Shown here: positions 1 to 6,392 of the stretch, piece after piece
How positions within the stretch are numbered: position 1 is the stretch's first letter
Layout of the letters: every line of letters begins with the position of its first letter
DNA from: Selenomonadaceae bacterium
GTDB lineage: Bacteria; Bacillota; Negativicutes; Selenomonadales; Selenomonadaceae
Direction: 5' to 3'
Assembly (NCBI GenBank): GCA_017518105.1
Contig: JAFWWC010000012.1
Coordinates: 30,231-94,230, forward strand
DNA: 64,000 nt
Notes under the pieces: generated by a model
Databases searched by the model: none
The model's input: only the letters and a program-made list of their open reading frames with translations
What the model was told of the DNA's origin: nothing
Position numbers and translations under genes: made by a program

Positions 1-228
1 CGTAATTTCTCTTCCACTTCCAATGCTACGGTAGCTTCTGCGGAATATCACTTCATCGGCTACTCCGGTGATTCCAGCGCGTGGAATGTACCTATCGCCA
101 CTCATCAGGATTACTCGGCTAGGCAAGATGTCACTGCCGGCGTCGTCTCCTTCACGCTCCATTTCGACGAGACCGACGAGTTCGCCGCTTACAACCAACC
201 CATTACTATCAACATTACGGAGGGATAA
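1..228 (+). CDS. C-terminal part of a hypothetical protein in a phage-tail-like module
   Basis: An open frame enters from the left edge and stops at 228, leaving 75 residues. The fragment is polar and rich in aromatic and acidic residues and ends in PITINITEG. It has no transmembrane segment or motif that I recognise. It ends 3 nt before the next start codon, and the GGAGGG just before its stop doubles as that gene's ribosome binding site, so the two are probably co-transcribed. Its position before DUF2922-like and tail-like genes suggests a structural or accessory phage-type protein, but no function can be given. Confidence 0.6.
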   Translation, partial: RNFSSTSNATVASAEYHFIGYSGDSSAWNVPIATHQDYSARQDVTAGVVSFTLHFDETDEFAAYNQPITINITEG

Positions 229-231
229 TTT

Positions 232-477
232 ATGGCTGATACCGTTTCGACCAAAAGCACGTTGCAGAATGTGTTCGAGTTCGCCGACGGGGATACTCGC
301 ACGGTGAACATCGACGACCCCAACGATAATATTTCCGCGGCAGATGTCCAGACGTGGGCGGCTTATGCTGTCGAACATCAAATCTTGCTCGGCGACCAGA
401 ATTCCGCCGCCCTCACCGGGCTCAAGTCTTCTAAAAAACTCGACGCCACCAATACCAAGATGAATTTCAATATCTAA
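232..477 (+). CDS. DUF2922-like small protein
   Basis: This is an 81-residue protein. The pattern of an amphipathic first strand (LQNVFEFADG), a TVNIDDP turn, an SAADVQ helix start and an ALTGLKSSKKLD tail resembles the DUF2922 family of about 70 aa, small Firmicute proteins often encoded beside YvrJ-like peptides. A YvrJ-like gene lies downstream at 3155. The family's role is not established; it is frequently seen in phage-like clusters. The start is ATG at 232 with GGAGGG upstream. The assignment rests on resemblance of the pattern, not on an alignment. Confidence 0.6.
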   Translation: MADTVSTKSTLQNVFEFADGDTRTVNIDDPNDNISAADVQTWAAYAVEHQILLGDQNSAALTGLKSSKKLDATNTKMNFNI

Positions 478-530
478 TCTCTGCGCGACCCCCTCGGAAA
501 AGATATTGCTTAACTTAAGGAGATGACTTC

Positions 531-2009
531 ATGCCTATTCGTTTTGCTACTGACTATTTCGGCGCGGCGCAGGAGTTCGTCGAAGAACCTTTAGACGGCT
601 CAACCGACCCAGACGCCCCAGATTCTCCCGCTTCTACTTTTATGAAAACCGCCTTGCTCAAAAGCAACGTCCCGCTCGATTGCTCAGATGTCTCCGCCGT
701 TAATGGTTTTGTCATCACCGGCGACGAGCCCACCGATTCTTCCAGACGTATCATTTTCAAAATCGACGACGCGCTTTATAAATTCCAGAGCGGGCAACTC
801 GTTCCTTACACTGCGCCCGGCGGTTTCGGCGACGTCATCAAATGGGGCAACAAAGTTTCCACGCTGGAGGCTCTTTCCAATATCACGGCTTTTGTCGGTA
901 AGGAGATTTTCCCGATTATCGCCCTGCAAGCTCCCGCCGATGCCGCCGCCTTCCCCACGATTAAATTAGGGCTCTCCGTCCAATCCGACGCCGCGCAACT
1001 TTCCAAAACTCAATACAGCCCCGTTTACGTTTTGGGCGAAGATACGCAAATCATCACCGCGATTGCCGCCGACATTCAAACCCAAGGCTCCGGCGCAGTC
1101 GAGGTCGCGGTTCAACTGCGCTATCCTTCCGGCACGTGGTCGGCTTATATGACTTTCGCGCAAGCCGCCAATCAATCCGCTACCGCCGTTAAATTCCGCT
1201 TTAATTACTCAGTCCAAACCGTCGGCTCCGATTCCGCTTGCGTCAATTCGATTACCGTAAAACACGTCGACAACTCCGCCGTCATCAGCGGCGACGTCTC
1301 CAATCTTTACTCCACCGTCCTCGATTTCGAGTTCGGTTTGAAATCCGCCTACGCTGTCGTGCGGCACGCGCCTCTCGTCGACGCCAAAATTGAAGCCTAC
1401 GTTAATTTCATGGCTCCGCCCAAGCACAAAGACTTAGTCCAAATCGGCACCGCGACTGGCGCGTCTCAAACCTTGACGCTCCCCGATTCAAGCGTCGTTG
1501 CTAGCTCGATTCAGCTTTTCGCAGACGGCAATCCATTTTTCAATTTCGATTTCAATACTCAAGCCTCGACCGTGACTTTTGCCGCCGCGCAGGGCGCAAT
1601 CATCGCCGCAACCTACGATTACGATTATGGGCAAGAAGAGTGGCTCCAAATGACGCCCGATGACCCGCAACCTTACAATGACGAGCTCGGCTCCTATTCC
1701 ACCCGCTTTTCCTTGACCAATGACGCCGACGATTTATCTATCGCCAATGTCAGGATTAGACTTCGCAGGTTGAGCGGCTCCGCTACTGAAAATCTCGGTA
1801 CCGCCACCGGCAAGACGCAACTTTTTACCCTAAAGCACAAACCTAAACCCTCCACGATTGCCTTTGCTCAGAGCGTCAACTTTTCCTTCGACGAGGATAC
1901 GGGTATTTTGTCGCTCGTCGCCGCGCAGGGTTCCGCCCTTTCCGTCAGTTACGATTGGCTCGGCGATTCCCCGACCGTTTACTCTTTCGCCGCGGGTTTT
2001 TCCGTTTAA
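531..2009 (+). CDS. Phage-tail-like structural protein, 492 aa
   Basis: A 492-residue, beta-rich, Ala/Ser/Thr-rich protein without a signal peptide or membrane segment. The second half holds two similar blocks: one around residues 303-365 (IGTATGASQTLTLPDSS ... ASTVTFAAAQGAIIAATYDYDYG) and one around 420-485 (LGTATGKTQLFTLKHKPKP ... TGILSLVAAQGSALSVSYDWLG). These look like duplicated small beta domains such as occur in tail, baseplate and receptor-binding proteins. AAGGAGATG lies just before the ATG. It sits between small module genes on the same strand. Calling it tail-like is inference from architecture and context; an S-layer or adhesin protein is the alternative. Confidence 0.55.
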   Translation: MPIRFATDYFGAAQEFVEEPLDGSTDPDAPDSPASTFMKTALLKSNVPLDCSDVSAVNGFVITGDEPTDSSRRIIFKIDDALYKFQSGQLVPYTAPGGFGDVIKWGNKVSTLEALSNITAFVGKEIFPIIALQAPADAAAFPTIKLGLSVQSDAAQLSKTQYSPVYVLGEDTQIITAIAADIQTQGSGAVEVAVQLRYPSGTWSAYMTFAQAANQSATAVKFRFNYSVQTVGSDSACVNSITVKHVDNSAVISGDVSNLYSTVLDFEFGLKSAYAVVRHAPLVDAKIEAYVNFMAPPKHKDLVQIGTATGASQTLTLPDSSVVASSIQLFADGNPFFNFDFNTQASTVTFAAAQGAIIAATYDYDYGQEEWLQMTPDDPQPYNDELGSYSTRFSLTNDADDLSIANVRIRLRRLSGSATENLGTATGKTQLFTLKHKPKPSTIAFAQSVNFSFDEDTGILSLVAAQGSALSVSYDWLGDSPTVYSFAAGFSV

Positions 2010-2019
2010 GGAGGTCATC

Positions 2020-2187
2020 ATGATTATCAAACGTCCACTCACTGAAGAACAGAAAAAGGCTTTGGAACTCCCCAGCGTCGAAGACCGCCTGCAGGCTCTG
2101 GACGAATTCATCAATTACGCCGGCTTGAAACTCCTTGAATTGGAGGAGAAACAAAATCCCAAGCCGACTGTCGAATACACCTGCTGA
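2020..2187 (+). CDS. Small acidic helical protein, 55 aa
   Basis: A 55-residue protein starting at ATG 2020, placed 7 nt after GGAGG and 10 nt after the previous stop. It is strongly helical and charged (RPLTEEQKKALELPSVEDRL, then LDEFINYAGLKLLELEEK). The frame extends further upstream, but only this ATG has a ribosome binding site. Its size and position between two tail-like genes suggest a chaperone or assembly accessory protein, which is inference only. No family was recognised. Confidence 0.6.
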   Translation: MIIKRPLTEEQKKALELPSVEDRLQALDEFINYAGLKLLELEEKQNPKPTVEYTC

Positions 2188-2200
2188 GGAGGTGTTTTGT

Positions 2201-3142
2201 TTGGAAAGATATTTGCCTTACGACCCTTCAAGCACGGTTCGCGTTGAGGAGCAAATCAGCGTCCGTGACAACCGCGCCTTCCTGCGCCATATCCCTAAGG
2301 AAGGCTCCATCCAGATTGACGGCTTCGTCGAGGTCGACGGCGCGCCCATCGGCAACCAATTCTTCTGCGACTATGCTAAAGATTCTCTTTACCGCGACGC
2401 CAACCGCGTTATCATCTTCGGCTCAGTCGACGATTTCACTTTCCTAACCGTGAATTATATCGCCGTCGGGACCGTGGTTATCGCCGATGACATGAACGAG
2501 ATTAAAGCCCACATGGAAAACGATTCCATTCACGGCGGCGGCGATAATGCCCCCTTCCAATGTCACGGGCTTGCTTCTTACCCGGGCATTGCATCTAACG
2601 CAATCTACGTTGAAAATCAATGGTTTCCTGAGCACGTAGGCAGACCTCCGCGCTATGGCGACATCATTTATTGGGAATTCCACGATTACAACCGCGTTTA
2701 CTACTTCGCCACTGAAGAGTTTCTTTATGACGAAAACTACGGAGAGTATCGCAAATGGATTCCTTTAAATGAATATGCGCAGTCCTATCAGTATGAAGAA
2801 GAATGCCCGCTCCTTACCTACAACGACCGCCAAAAGTTAGATAGCCTTACTGAACCTTACCAAATCGGCGACGGATTTTACTTGCAAAACAACACGCTCT
2901 ATCTTCAAACTGCCAACGCAAACTCTTTGGGCGGCGTTAAAGTCGGCGACGGGCTTCAATTAAACAACTCCGCTGCCCTTTGCTTGAAAGCCGCTACCGC
3001 TTCCCAACTCGGCGGCATCAAAATCGGCAATGGACTTGTCAAAGATTTGCATGAAGTTCTTAGCGTCGAGTTGCCTCTCTCCAACGCTGACCGCAAGCTT
3101 TTAGACTATCTGCACGAACAGCTAGACGACCAAATTAACTAA
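2201..3142 (+). CDS. Tail-fibre-like protein with GGVKVGDGL repeats
   Basis: A 313-residue protein. The start is TTG at 2201, eight bases after GAGGAGG; the frame is open further upstream but overlaps the preceding gene without a better site. The N-terminal part (about 1-200) is aromatic-rich. The C-terminal part has two copies of a fibre-type repeat: NSLGGVKVGDGLQLNN (about residues 247-262) and SQLGGIKIGNGLVKDL (about 277-292). Similar repeats occur in phage tail fibres and pyocin-like fibres, where they form trimeric stalks. It ends in a charged helix. Most likely the fibre or receptor-binding subunit of the local module. Confidence 0.6.
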   Translation: MERYLPYDPSSTVRVEEQISVRDNRAFLRHIPKEGSIQIDGFVEVDGAPIGNQFFCDYAKDSLYRDANRVIIFGSVDDFTFLTVNYIAVGTVVIADDMNEIKAHMENDSIHGGGDNAPFQCHGLASYPGIASNAIYVENQWFPEHVGRPPRYGDIIYWEFHDYNRVYYFATEEFLYDENYGEYRKWIPLNEYAQSYQYEEECPLLTYNDRQKLDSLTEPYQIGDGFYLQNNTLYLQTANANSLGGVKVGDGLQLNNSAALCLKAATASQLGGIKIGNGLVKDLHEVLSVELPLSNADRKLLDYLHEQLDDQIN

Positions 3143-3154
3143 GGAGCTGATACC

Positions 3155-3367
3155 ATGTCTGAAGAATTTATCGCTAACGCTATCGCCAATATCGGCGTCC
3201 CTACTGCTATGTGCTTTTATTGCCTATTCGCTCTAAACAAAGCCGTCAATCGCCTCGCCGATAAGGTCGATAAAATTTCTGACAAGGTCGAGCGATTTTT
3301 TATTCAGGTCAGCCAACTTATCGAATCCGTCCGCTCCTTAGAAAACGATTTGCGCCGCAGACAGTAA
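3155..3367 (+). CDS. YvrJ-like small membrane protein, 70 aa
   Basis: A 70-residue protein with one N-terminal hydrophobic segment (NIGVPTAMCFYCLFALNKAV, about residues 12-31) followed by an amphipathic coiled-coil helix (DKVDKISDKVERF to the end). This matches the layout of the YvrJ family and of BhlA/holin-like peptides. YvrJ-type genes often accompany DUF2922-type genes, as here. AAGGAG precedes the ATG. It may be a holin-like or tail-associated membrane peptide; topology alone cannot distinguish these. Confidence 0.55.
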   Translation: MSEEFIANAIANIGVPTAMCFYCLFALNKAVNRLADKVDKISDKVERFFIQVSQLIESVRSLENDLRRRQ

Positions 3368-3379
3368 CGGGGGGGCGGC

Positions 3380-3408
3380 TTGTTTTATTTTCCCCGGCAT
3401 GTTATATT
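3380..3408 (+). promoter_or_regulatory. Candidate sigma-70 promoter for the GT9 gene
   Basis: TTGTTT at 3380-3385, a 17-nt spacer and TATATT at 3403-3408. The predicted RNA start near 3415 lies downstream of the ATG at 3399, which supports the TTG at 3432 as the real start of the glycosyltransferase. Confidence 0.45.
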
Positions 3409-3431
3409 CCCAAAAAAATTTGGAGTATCCT

Positions 3432-4424
3432 TTGAAAGTCTTAGTTATTAACCTTATGCAAATCGGCGACTTAGTCCTAACCACTCCCGTCTTTAGGGCT
3501 ATCAAATCGGCGCACCCAGATTTCTTCCTTGCCGCCGCCGTCAATCGTGACTTCGCCGACCTTGTCAAGTTCAACCCTTTTATCAATCGGCTCTTTACTG
3601 TCGATAAACGCTCTTTGAAATCTGTAGCCCGCACGATTGCCGACATCCGCGCAGTTAATTTCGACTTGTGCATCAACCTCAATCGCTCCGAACGCGCTTG
3701 CACTCTTGCCGCTCTTAGCGCGGCTAGCAATATCGTCGGCTACGCTAAATCTATCTTTTACCCCTTCTTCGATAAGGTCTGCCCTAATCTCAAAAATTCT
3801 ATGCATCAAGTCCACTCCCATTTCAAGGTTCTTGAGACCGCCGGCTTAGGCAATCTCCCCGTTCCCAATCCCGACGTTTTTATCGGCGACACTCATCTTA
3901 ACCAACCCTTCCCAGATAACCTCGTCGCCTTTAATGTCGGTGCCTCGTGGCAGTCCAAACGTTGGCTACCTGAATATTTCGCCAGCGTCGCCGTCGAACT
4001 TATCAATCGCGGCTTCCACGTTGCCTTCCTCGGCTCCAAGCTGGATATTCCTATCGTCGACCAATGCCTCGCCTTTATCCCTGACAAATCTAACGTCCTC
4101 GTCTTTACCGGTAAATTGTCCCTCTTGGAGTTGGCTGCCTTCTTCGATTACTGCCGCCTTCTTATCACCAATGATTCGGGCCCGATGCATATCGCCGCCG
4201 CCAGACGTTGCCACACTCTTTCTATCTTCGGCTCATCTCCTACAGCTGGCTTTTTCCCTTGCGGCTCCGGCAACATCATCATTAAAGCCCCTGTTGACTG
4301 CCACCCTTGCTATAAACATTCCTGTCCAAGAGGTGATTTGCTCTGCATGAAGGCTATCTCCCCTCAGCTCGTCTTGGCTCTAGCTCTGCTCGACCTAACT
4401 TCTACCATGAACAAAAACCCGTGA
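3432..4424 (+). CDS. Glycosyltransferase family 9 (heptosyltransferase-like)
   Basis: A 330-residue cytoplasmic protein of the ADP-heptose:LPS heptosyltransferase family. It begins MKVLVINLMQIGDLVLTTPV, the canonical family opening, when started at TTG 3432, six bases after GGAG. The acceptor domain runs to about residue 155. The donor-binding domain contains VAFNVGASWQSKRWL and the family motif LITNDSGPMHIAAA (about residues 246-260), followed by FGSSPTAGFFPCG. A Cys-rich C-terminus (CHPCYKHSCPRGDLLC) also fits the family. It would add heptose or another sugar to a surface glycan. Its presence fits an LPS-bearing Negativicute; a heptose-related kinase lies at 51804. Confidence 0.85.
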   Translation: MKVLVINLMQIGDLVLTTPVFRAIKSAHPDFFLAAAVNRDFADLVKFNPFINRLFTVDKRSLKSVARTIADIRAVNFDLCINLNRSERACTLAALSAASNIVGYAKSIFYPFFDKVCPNLKNSMHQVHSHFKVLETAGLGNLPVPNPDVFIGDTHLNQPFPDNLVAFNVGASWQSKRWLPEYFASVAVELINRGFHVAFLGSKLDIPIVDQCLAFIPDKSNVLVFTGKLSLLELAAFFDYCRLLITNDSGPMHIAAARRCHTLSIFGSSPTAGFFPCGSGNIIIKAPVDCHPCYKHSCPRGDLLCMKAISPQLVLALALLDLTSTMNKNP

Positions 4425-4448
4425 CAAACCCGAAAAGGAAAACAAAAA

Positions 4449-4486
4449 GAGCCCGCGCTCATTTTTCTGCGCGGTCTCTTTTTTTT
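4449..4486 (+). terminator. Rho-independent terminator after the GT9 gene
   Basis: GAGCCCGCGC pairs with GCGCGGTCTC (one mismatch) across a 10-nt loop and is followed by eight T. Confidence 0.85.
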
Positions 4487-4635
4487 GTAGGATTGCTGAA
4501 GTCGTAGCCCTTCGGAAAGTACTAGCGAAGCCAACCTTTAGTATTCTCAATGTTGCCGCGTTGTTAAGGCTGATGCGACGGTGGAATAGAACTCTATCCT
4601 CCAATTCCTTTGTTATACTGTCCTGTAATACGCAA

Positions 4636-4679
4636 AATGACTTGCTTCCGACATTAACGCCCCTCGGAAACAAGTCATT
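4636..4679 (-). terminator. Long inverted repeat downstream of the cold-shock gene
   Basis: AATGACTTG-N-TTCCGA and TCGGAA-N-CAAGTCATT pair over 15 bp with one internal mismatch and a 12-nt loop. Read on the minus strand it is followed by TTTTGCG, so it can serve as the terminator of the cold-shock gene. The remaining sequence between 4487 and 4635 shows no gene. Confidence 0.55.
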
Positions 4680-4708
4680 AAAGATAAGATGTTCGCAGTT
4701 TCTAACGC

Positions 4709-4909
4709 TTAAAGTTTTTTCACGTTGGCTGCCTGCGGACCGCGCTCGCCCTCGATAATGTCGAAGGAAACTTCCTGCCCCTCGTCGAGAGTTCTATAGC
4801 CGTCACTTTGAATAGCCGAGAAATGAACGAAGACATCGTCGCCCTCTTCGCGAGCAATGAATCCGTAACCTTTTTCTGCGCTGAACCACTTTACCTTACC
4901 AACTGCCAT
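4709..4909 (-). CDS. cspA: Cold-shock domain protein (CspA family)
   Basis: A 66-residue single cold-shock domain, the usual length of the family. RNP1 is KGYGFIAR (about residues 13-20) and RNP2 is DVFVHFS (about 25-31). It binds single-stranded nucleic acid and acts as an RNA chaperone. ATG at 4909 is preceded by GGAGG at a good distance; the open frame continues upstream but without homology. The promoter 5' of it is a perfect consensus and the 5' leader is only about 45 nt, so it is likely highly expressed. The gene name follows the family; orthology within the Csp set cannot be resolved. Confidence 0.93.
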   Translation of the reverse strand: MAVGKVKWFSAEKGYGFIAREEGDDVFVHFSAIQSDGYRTLDEGQEVSFDIIEGERGPQAANVKKL

Positions 4910-4957
4910 GTTTGAATACCTCCAATTATTTATGCTCTTTCGTGCGCAAGCCACCCA

Positions 4958-4986
4958 ATTATAGACAGTCAAAATTTTTCTGTCAA
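4958..4986 (-). promoter_or_regulatory. Consensus sigma-70 promoter of the cold-shock gene
   Basis: On the minus strand TTGACA (4981-4986), a spacer of exactly 17 nt and TATAAT (4958-4963). Both hexamers are perfect. Confidence 0.85.
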
Positions 4987-5033
4987 CCGCCAAACTTAAC
5001 GTGGGACGAAATCTTTTCACGCTAGCGGCACGC

Positions 5034-5873
5034 TCACTTGTTTTTCTTAGCGTTGGACAAGATGTTATGAATCAAATCGTTGGTGGAAGGTTTCGCGGCT
5101 TGCGTCGGCTCAGCTTGTGGTTTAGGTCTAAGGTTCGACAAGATGCCGCTAATCTGGCTGGCTGATGTTTGCCCTTGAGGCTTTGCGGGCTGAGCCGTCT
5201 CCTCTTTGGCGTGCGCGTTCGATAAGATACTGTGAATCAAATCGTTCGTCGATTGCGGCGCGGCGGAGGCAACTGTTGCCGATTGACCCAAAACAGCTTG
5301 CCCGCCCGCCTCGTACAGGATATTTCCGTTGAAGGTTTGCCCGCCGATTTGCAAAGCGTCCGTGTATTGCCACATGCGCCCCTTGAAATTGTCTTCCGAA
5401 TTCCATTGCGCCGACCAAATCTCACAGCCGAGCGATTGCCAATCGATATAATTTTCCAGCCACGAAAGCGGCGCATGCACTCCACAGTTGAGCGGCTTGA
5501 TAGCGTCGAGGAACGCCTTGCAGATTGCCGTTACGTTGGCGCGGCTGAAGTCAAAACCGTGCCGCTGTTTATAGCTGTCGCTGTCCGCCATTGCAAACCA
5601 AACCGGCAACTCCAACAGCACGCCCGCCCGTTCGATGATTCCCTTGCAGAAGTTCGCCTCATTGACAGCGTCCGCCGGGGTCAGCGCGTAGGAATAATGA
5701 TAGGCTCCGCAGATGAGTCCAGCTTTGTGCGCCTCCTCGACGTTGTGCTGAAAGTTTTCGTCGAAGCCCGTTTGACCGTAGCCCGTGCGGCAGATTGCAA
5801 ACTCGACGCCCGCCGCCTTCACGGCTCGCCAATCGATATTCTCGTTAAAAATCGAAACATCTACTCCGCGCAT
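5034..5873 (-). CDS. GH25 lysozyme-like protein lacking catalytic acids, with C-terminal repeats
   Basis: A 279-residue protein. The N-terminal GH25 fold is clear: [40 protein letters not shown], and a late IWSAQW...MWQYTD (residues about 1-195). GH25 muramidases use an Asp-x-Glu pair after strand PVWF; here the sequence is [10 protein letters not shown], so both acids are Ala (A94 and A96), and the codons are GCA and GCG. Asp5 is kept. The tail carries three copies of a short motif: [25 protein letters not shown] and [13 protein letters not shown]. No signal peptide. ATG 5873 is chosen because AGGAGGT lies 7 nt upstream; TTG at 5879 would be too close. It is probably a non-catalytic glycan-binding or regulatory relative. 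Confidence 0.82.
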   Translation of the reverse strand: MRGVDVSIFNENIDWRAVKAAGVEFAICRTGYGQTGFDENFQHNVEEAHKAGLICGAYHYSYALTPADAVNEANFCKGIIERAGVLLELPVWFAMADSDSYKQRHGFDFSRANVTAICKAFLDAIKPLNCGVHAPLSWLENYIDWQSLGCEIWSAQWNSEDNFKGRMWQYTDALQIGGQTFNGNILYEAGGQAVLGQSATVASAAPQSTNDLIHSILSNAHAKEETAQPAKPQGQTSASQISGILSNLRPKPQAEPTQAAKPSTNDLIHNILSNAKKNK

Positions 5874-5904
5874 AATCAAAACCTCCTAATCAAAATCTGC
5901 GCTA

Positions 5905-5933
5905 ACTTTATCAAGAAAACTGTACAGCGTCAA
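5905..5933 (-). promoter_or_regulatory. Promoter of the GH25-like gene
   Basis: On the minus strand TTGACG (5928-5933), a 17-nt spacer and TAAAGT (5905-5910). It diverges from the tiny-peptide promoter at 5940, with only 6 bp between the -35 boxes. Confidence 0.6.
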
Positions 5934-5939
5934 CCCGAA

Positions 5940-5968
5940 TTGCACAGCGGAACACGCTTTGATATAAT
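5940..5968 (+). promoter_or_regulatory. Promoter of tiny-peptide (toxin-like) gene, copy 1
   Basis: TTGCAC (5940-5945), a 17-nt spacer and TATAAT (5963-5968) with a TGn extension. The block TATAATCGCGCCGATGC is identical at the second copy (minus strand, 18543-18559). The predicted RNA starts near 5975 and would run about 250 nt to the shared hairpin. CCTCTA (5984-5989) can pair with TAGAGG (6008-6013) next to the ribosome binding site. Confidence 0.7.
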
Positions 5969-6028
5969 CGCGCCGATGCCGAACCTCTAAAGGCGGTAAG
6001 TTTACGCTAGAGGAGGGAGGTGGAAATT

Positions 6029-6121
6029 GTGATCGAAGTGCTACTTGACCTGCTCGTTAGTGTGGGTGGCAACGTCCTCGGCGGCGTCCTCGCATACTAC
6101 ATTATCAAGAAGTTCTTCTGA
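6029..6121 (+). CDS. Putative Fst/par-type type I toxin peptide, copy 1 (30 aa)
   Basis: A 30-residue hydrophobic peptide opening MIEVLLDLLVSVGG and closing AYYIIKKFF: a single membrane-spanning helix with two lysines at the end. GTG at 6029 follows a very strong AGGAGGGAGGTGG. It has its own promoter (5940-5968) and a 3' hairpin (6181-6226). A consensus promoter on the other strand (6288-6316) drives a convergent RNA whose 5' part is complementary to bases 6030-6047, across the start codon. Size, topology, shared terminator and antisense layout match type I toxin loci of the par/Fst class. The peptide and the copy-2 peptide share M-x-E-x-L at the start and a Lys-Lys near the end. Toxicity is inferred. 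Confidence 0.7.
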   Translation: MIEVLLDLLVSVGGNVLGGVLAYYIIKKFF

Positions 6122-6176
6122 GCGGCAGCAACTCTAGCTAGGTGCCCCAGACAATCGGAGTCACTAACCGATTAGG

Positions 6177-6281
6177 CAAAAACGAAGCCCCCGCACGGGT
6201 CACTACTCCGGCGGGGGTTCTTCGTTCGGTGAAACCATGATCGATACTGCAGTGCTACTTGCAGGTGTTGACTTATTCAAC
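6177..6281 (-). ncRNA. Putative antisense antitoxin RNA, copy 1
   Basis: The promoter at 6288-6316 would start an RNA near 6281 that runs leftward to the hairpin at 6181-6226 and its U tract, about 105 nt. Its 5' portion contains CAAGTAGCACT and TCGATCA (complements of 6251-6261 and 6238-6244). These are complementary to a continuous stretch of the toxin mRNA, 6030-6047, with a 6-nt bulge in the antisense RNA. This is the two-block arrangement known from the par locus RNA II. The RNA ends are predicted. Confidence 0.6.
6181..6226. terminator. Shared bidirectional hairpin of toxin/antitoxin copy 1
   Basis: AACGAAGCCCCCGC pairs with GCGGGGG-TT-CTTCGTT. On the minus strand it is followed by a T run, so it terminates the antisense RNA well. 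On the plus strand a long T run is lacking. Confidence 0.65.
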
Positions 6282-6287
6282 GCGCAC

Positions 6288-6316
6288 AATCTATCACAGC
6301 CGCGCCGCCTTGTCAA
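6288..6316 (-). promoter_or_regulatory. Consensus promoter of antisense RNA, copy 1
   Basis: On the minus strand TTGACA (6311-6316), a 17-nt spacer and TAGATT (6288-6293). The block from the flagellin terminator through TTTGACAAGGCGGCGC to TGTGATAGATT is nearly identical at 18191-18252. Confidence 0.75.
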
Positions 6317-6319
6317 ACC

Positions 6320-6357
6320 AAAAAGCCCGCCGACCGTAGCCGACGAGCCTTTTTTAC
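6320..6357 (-). terminator. Flagellin 1 terminator
   Basis: On the minus strand GGCTCGTCGG and TCGGCGGGCT pair, with G-U pairs, around CTACGG, followed by T5. The plus strand also has T6 after the hairpin, so it may act in both directions. The stem is the same as in the flagellin 2 terminator. Confidence 0.75.
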
Positions 6358-6392
6358 TATCGAACGTGCGCCCGCGGGGGACGCGGTTAATC

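Noticed and set aside
1858..2019. Upstream extension of the 55-aa gene into the preceding gene
   Set aside because: The only ribosome binding site (GGAGG) stands directly before ATG 2020; the extension overlaps the 492-aa gene.
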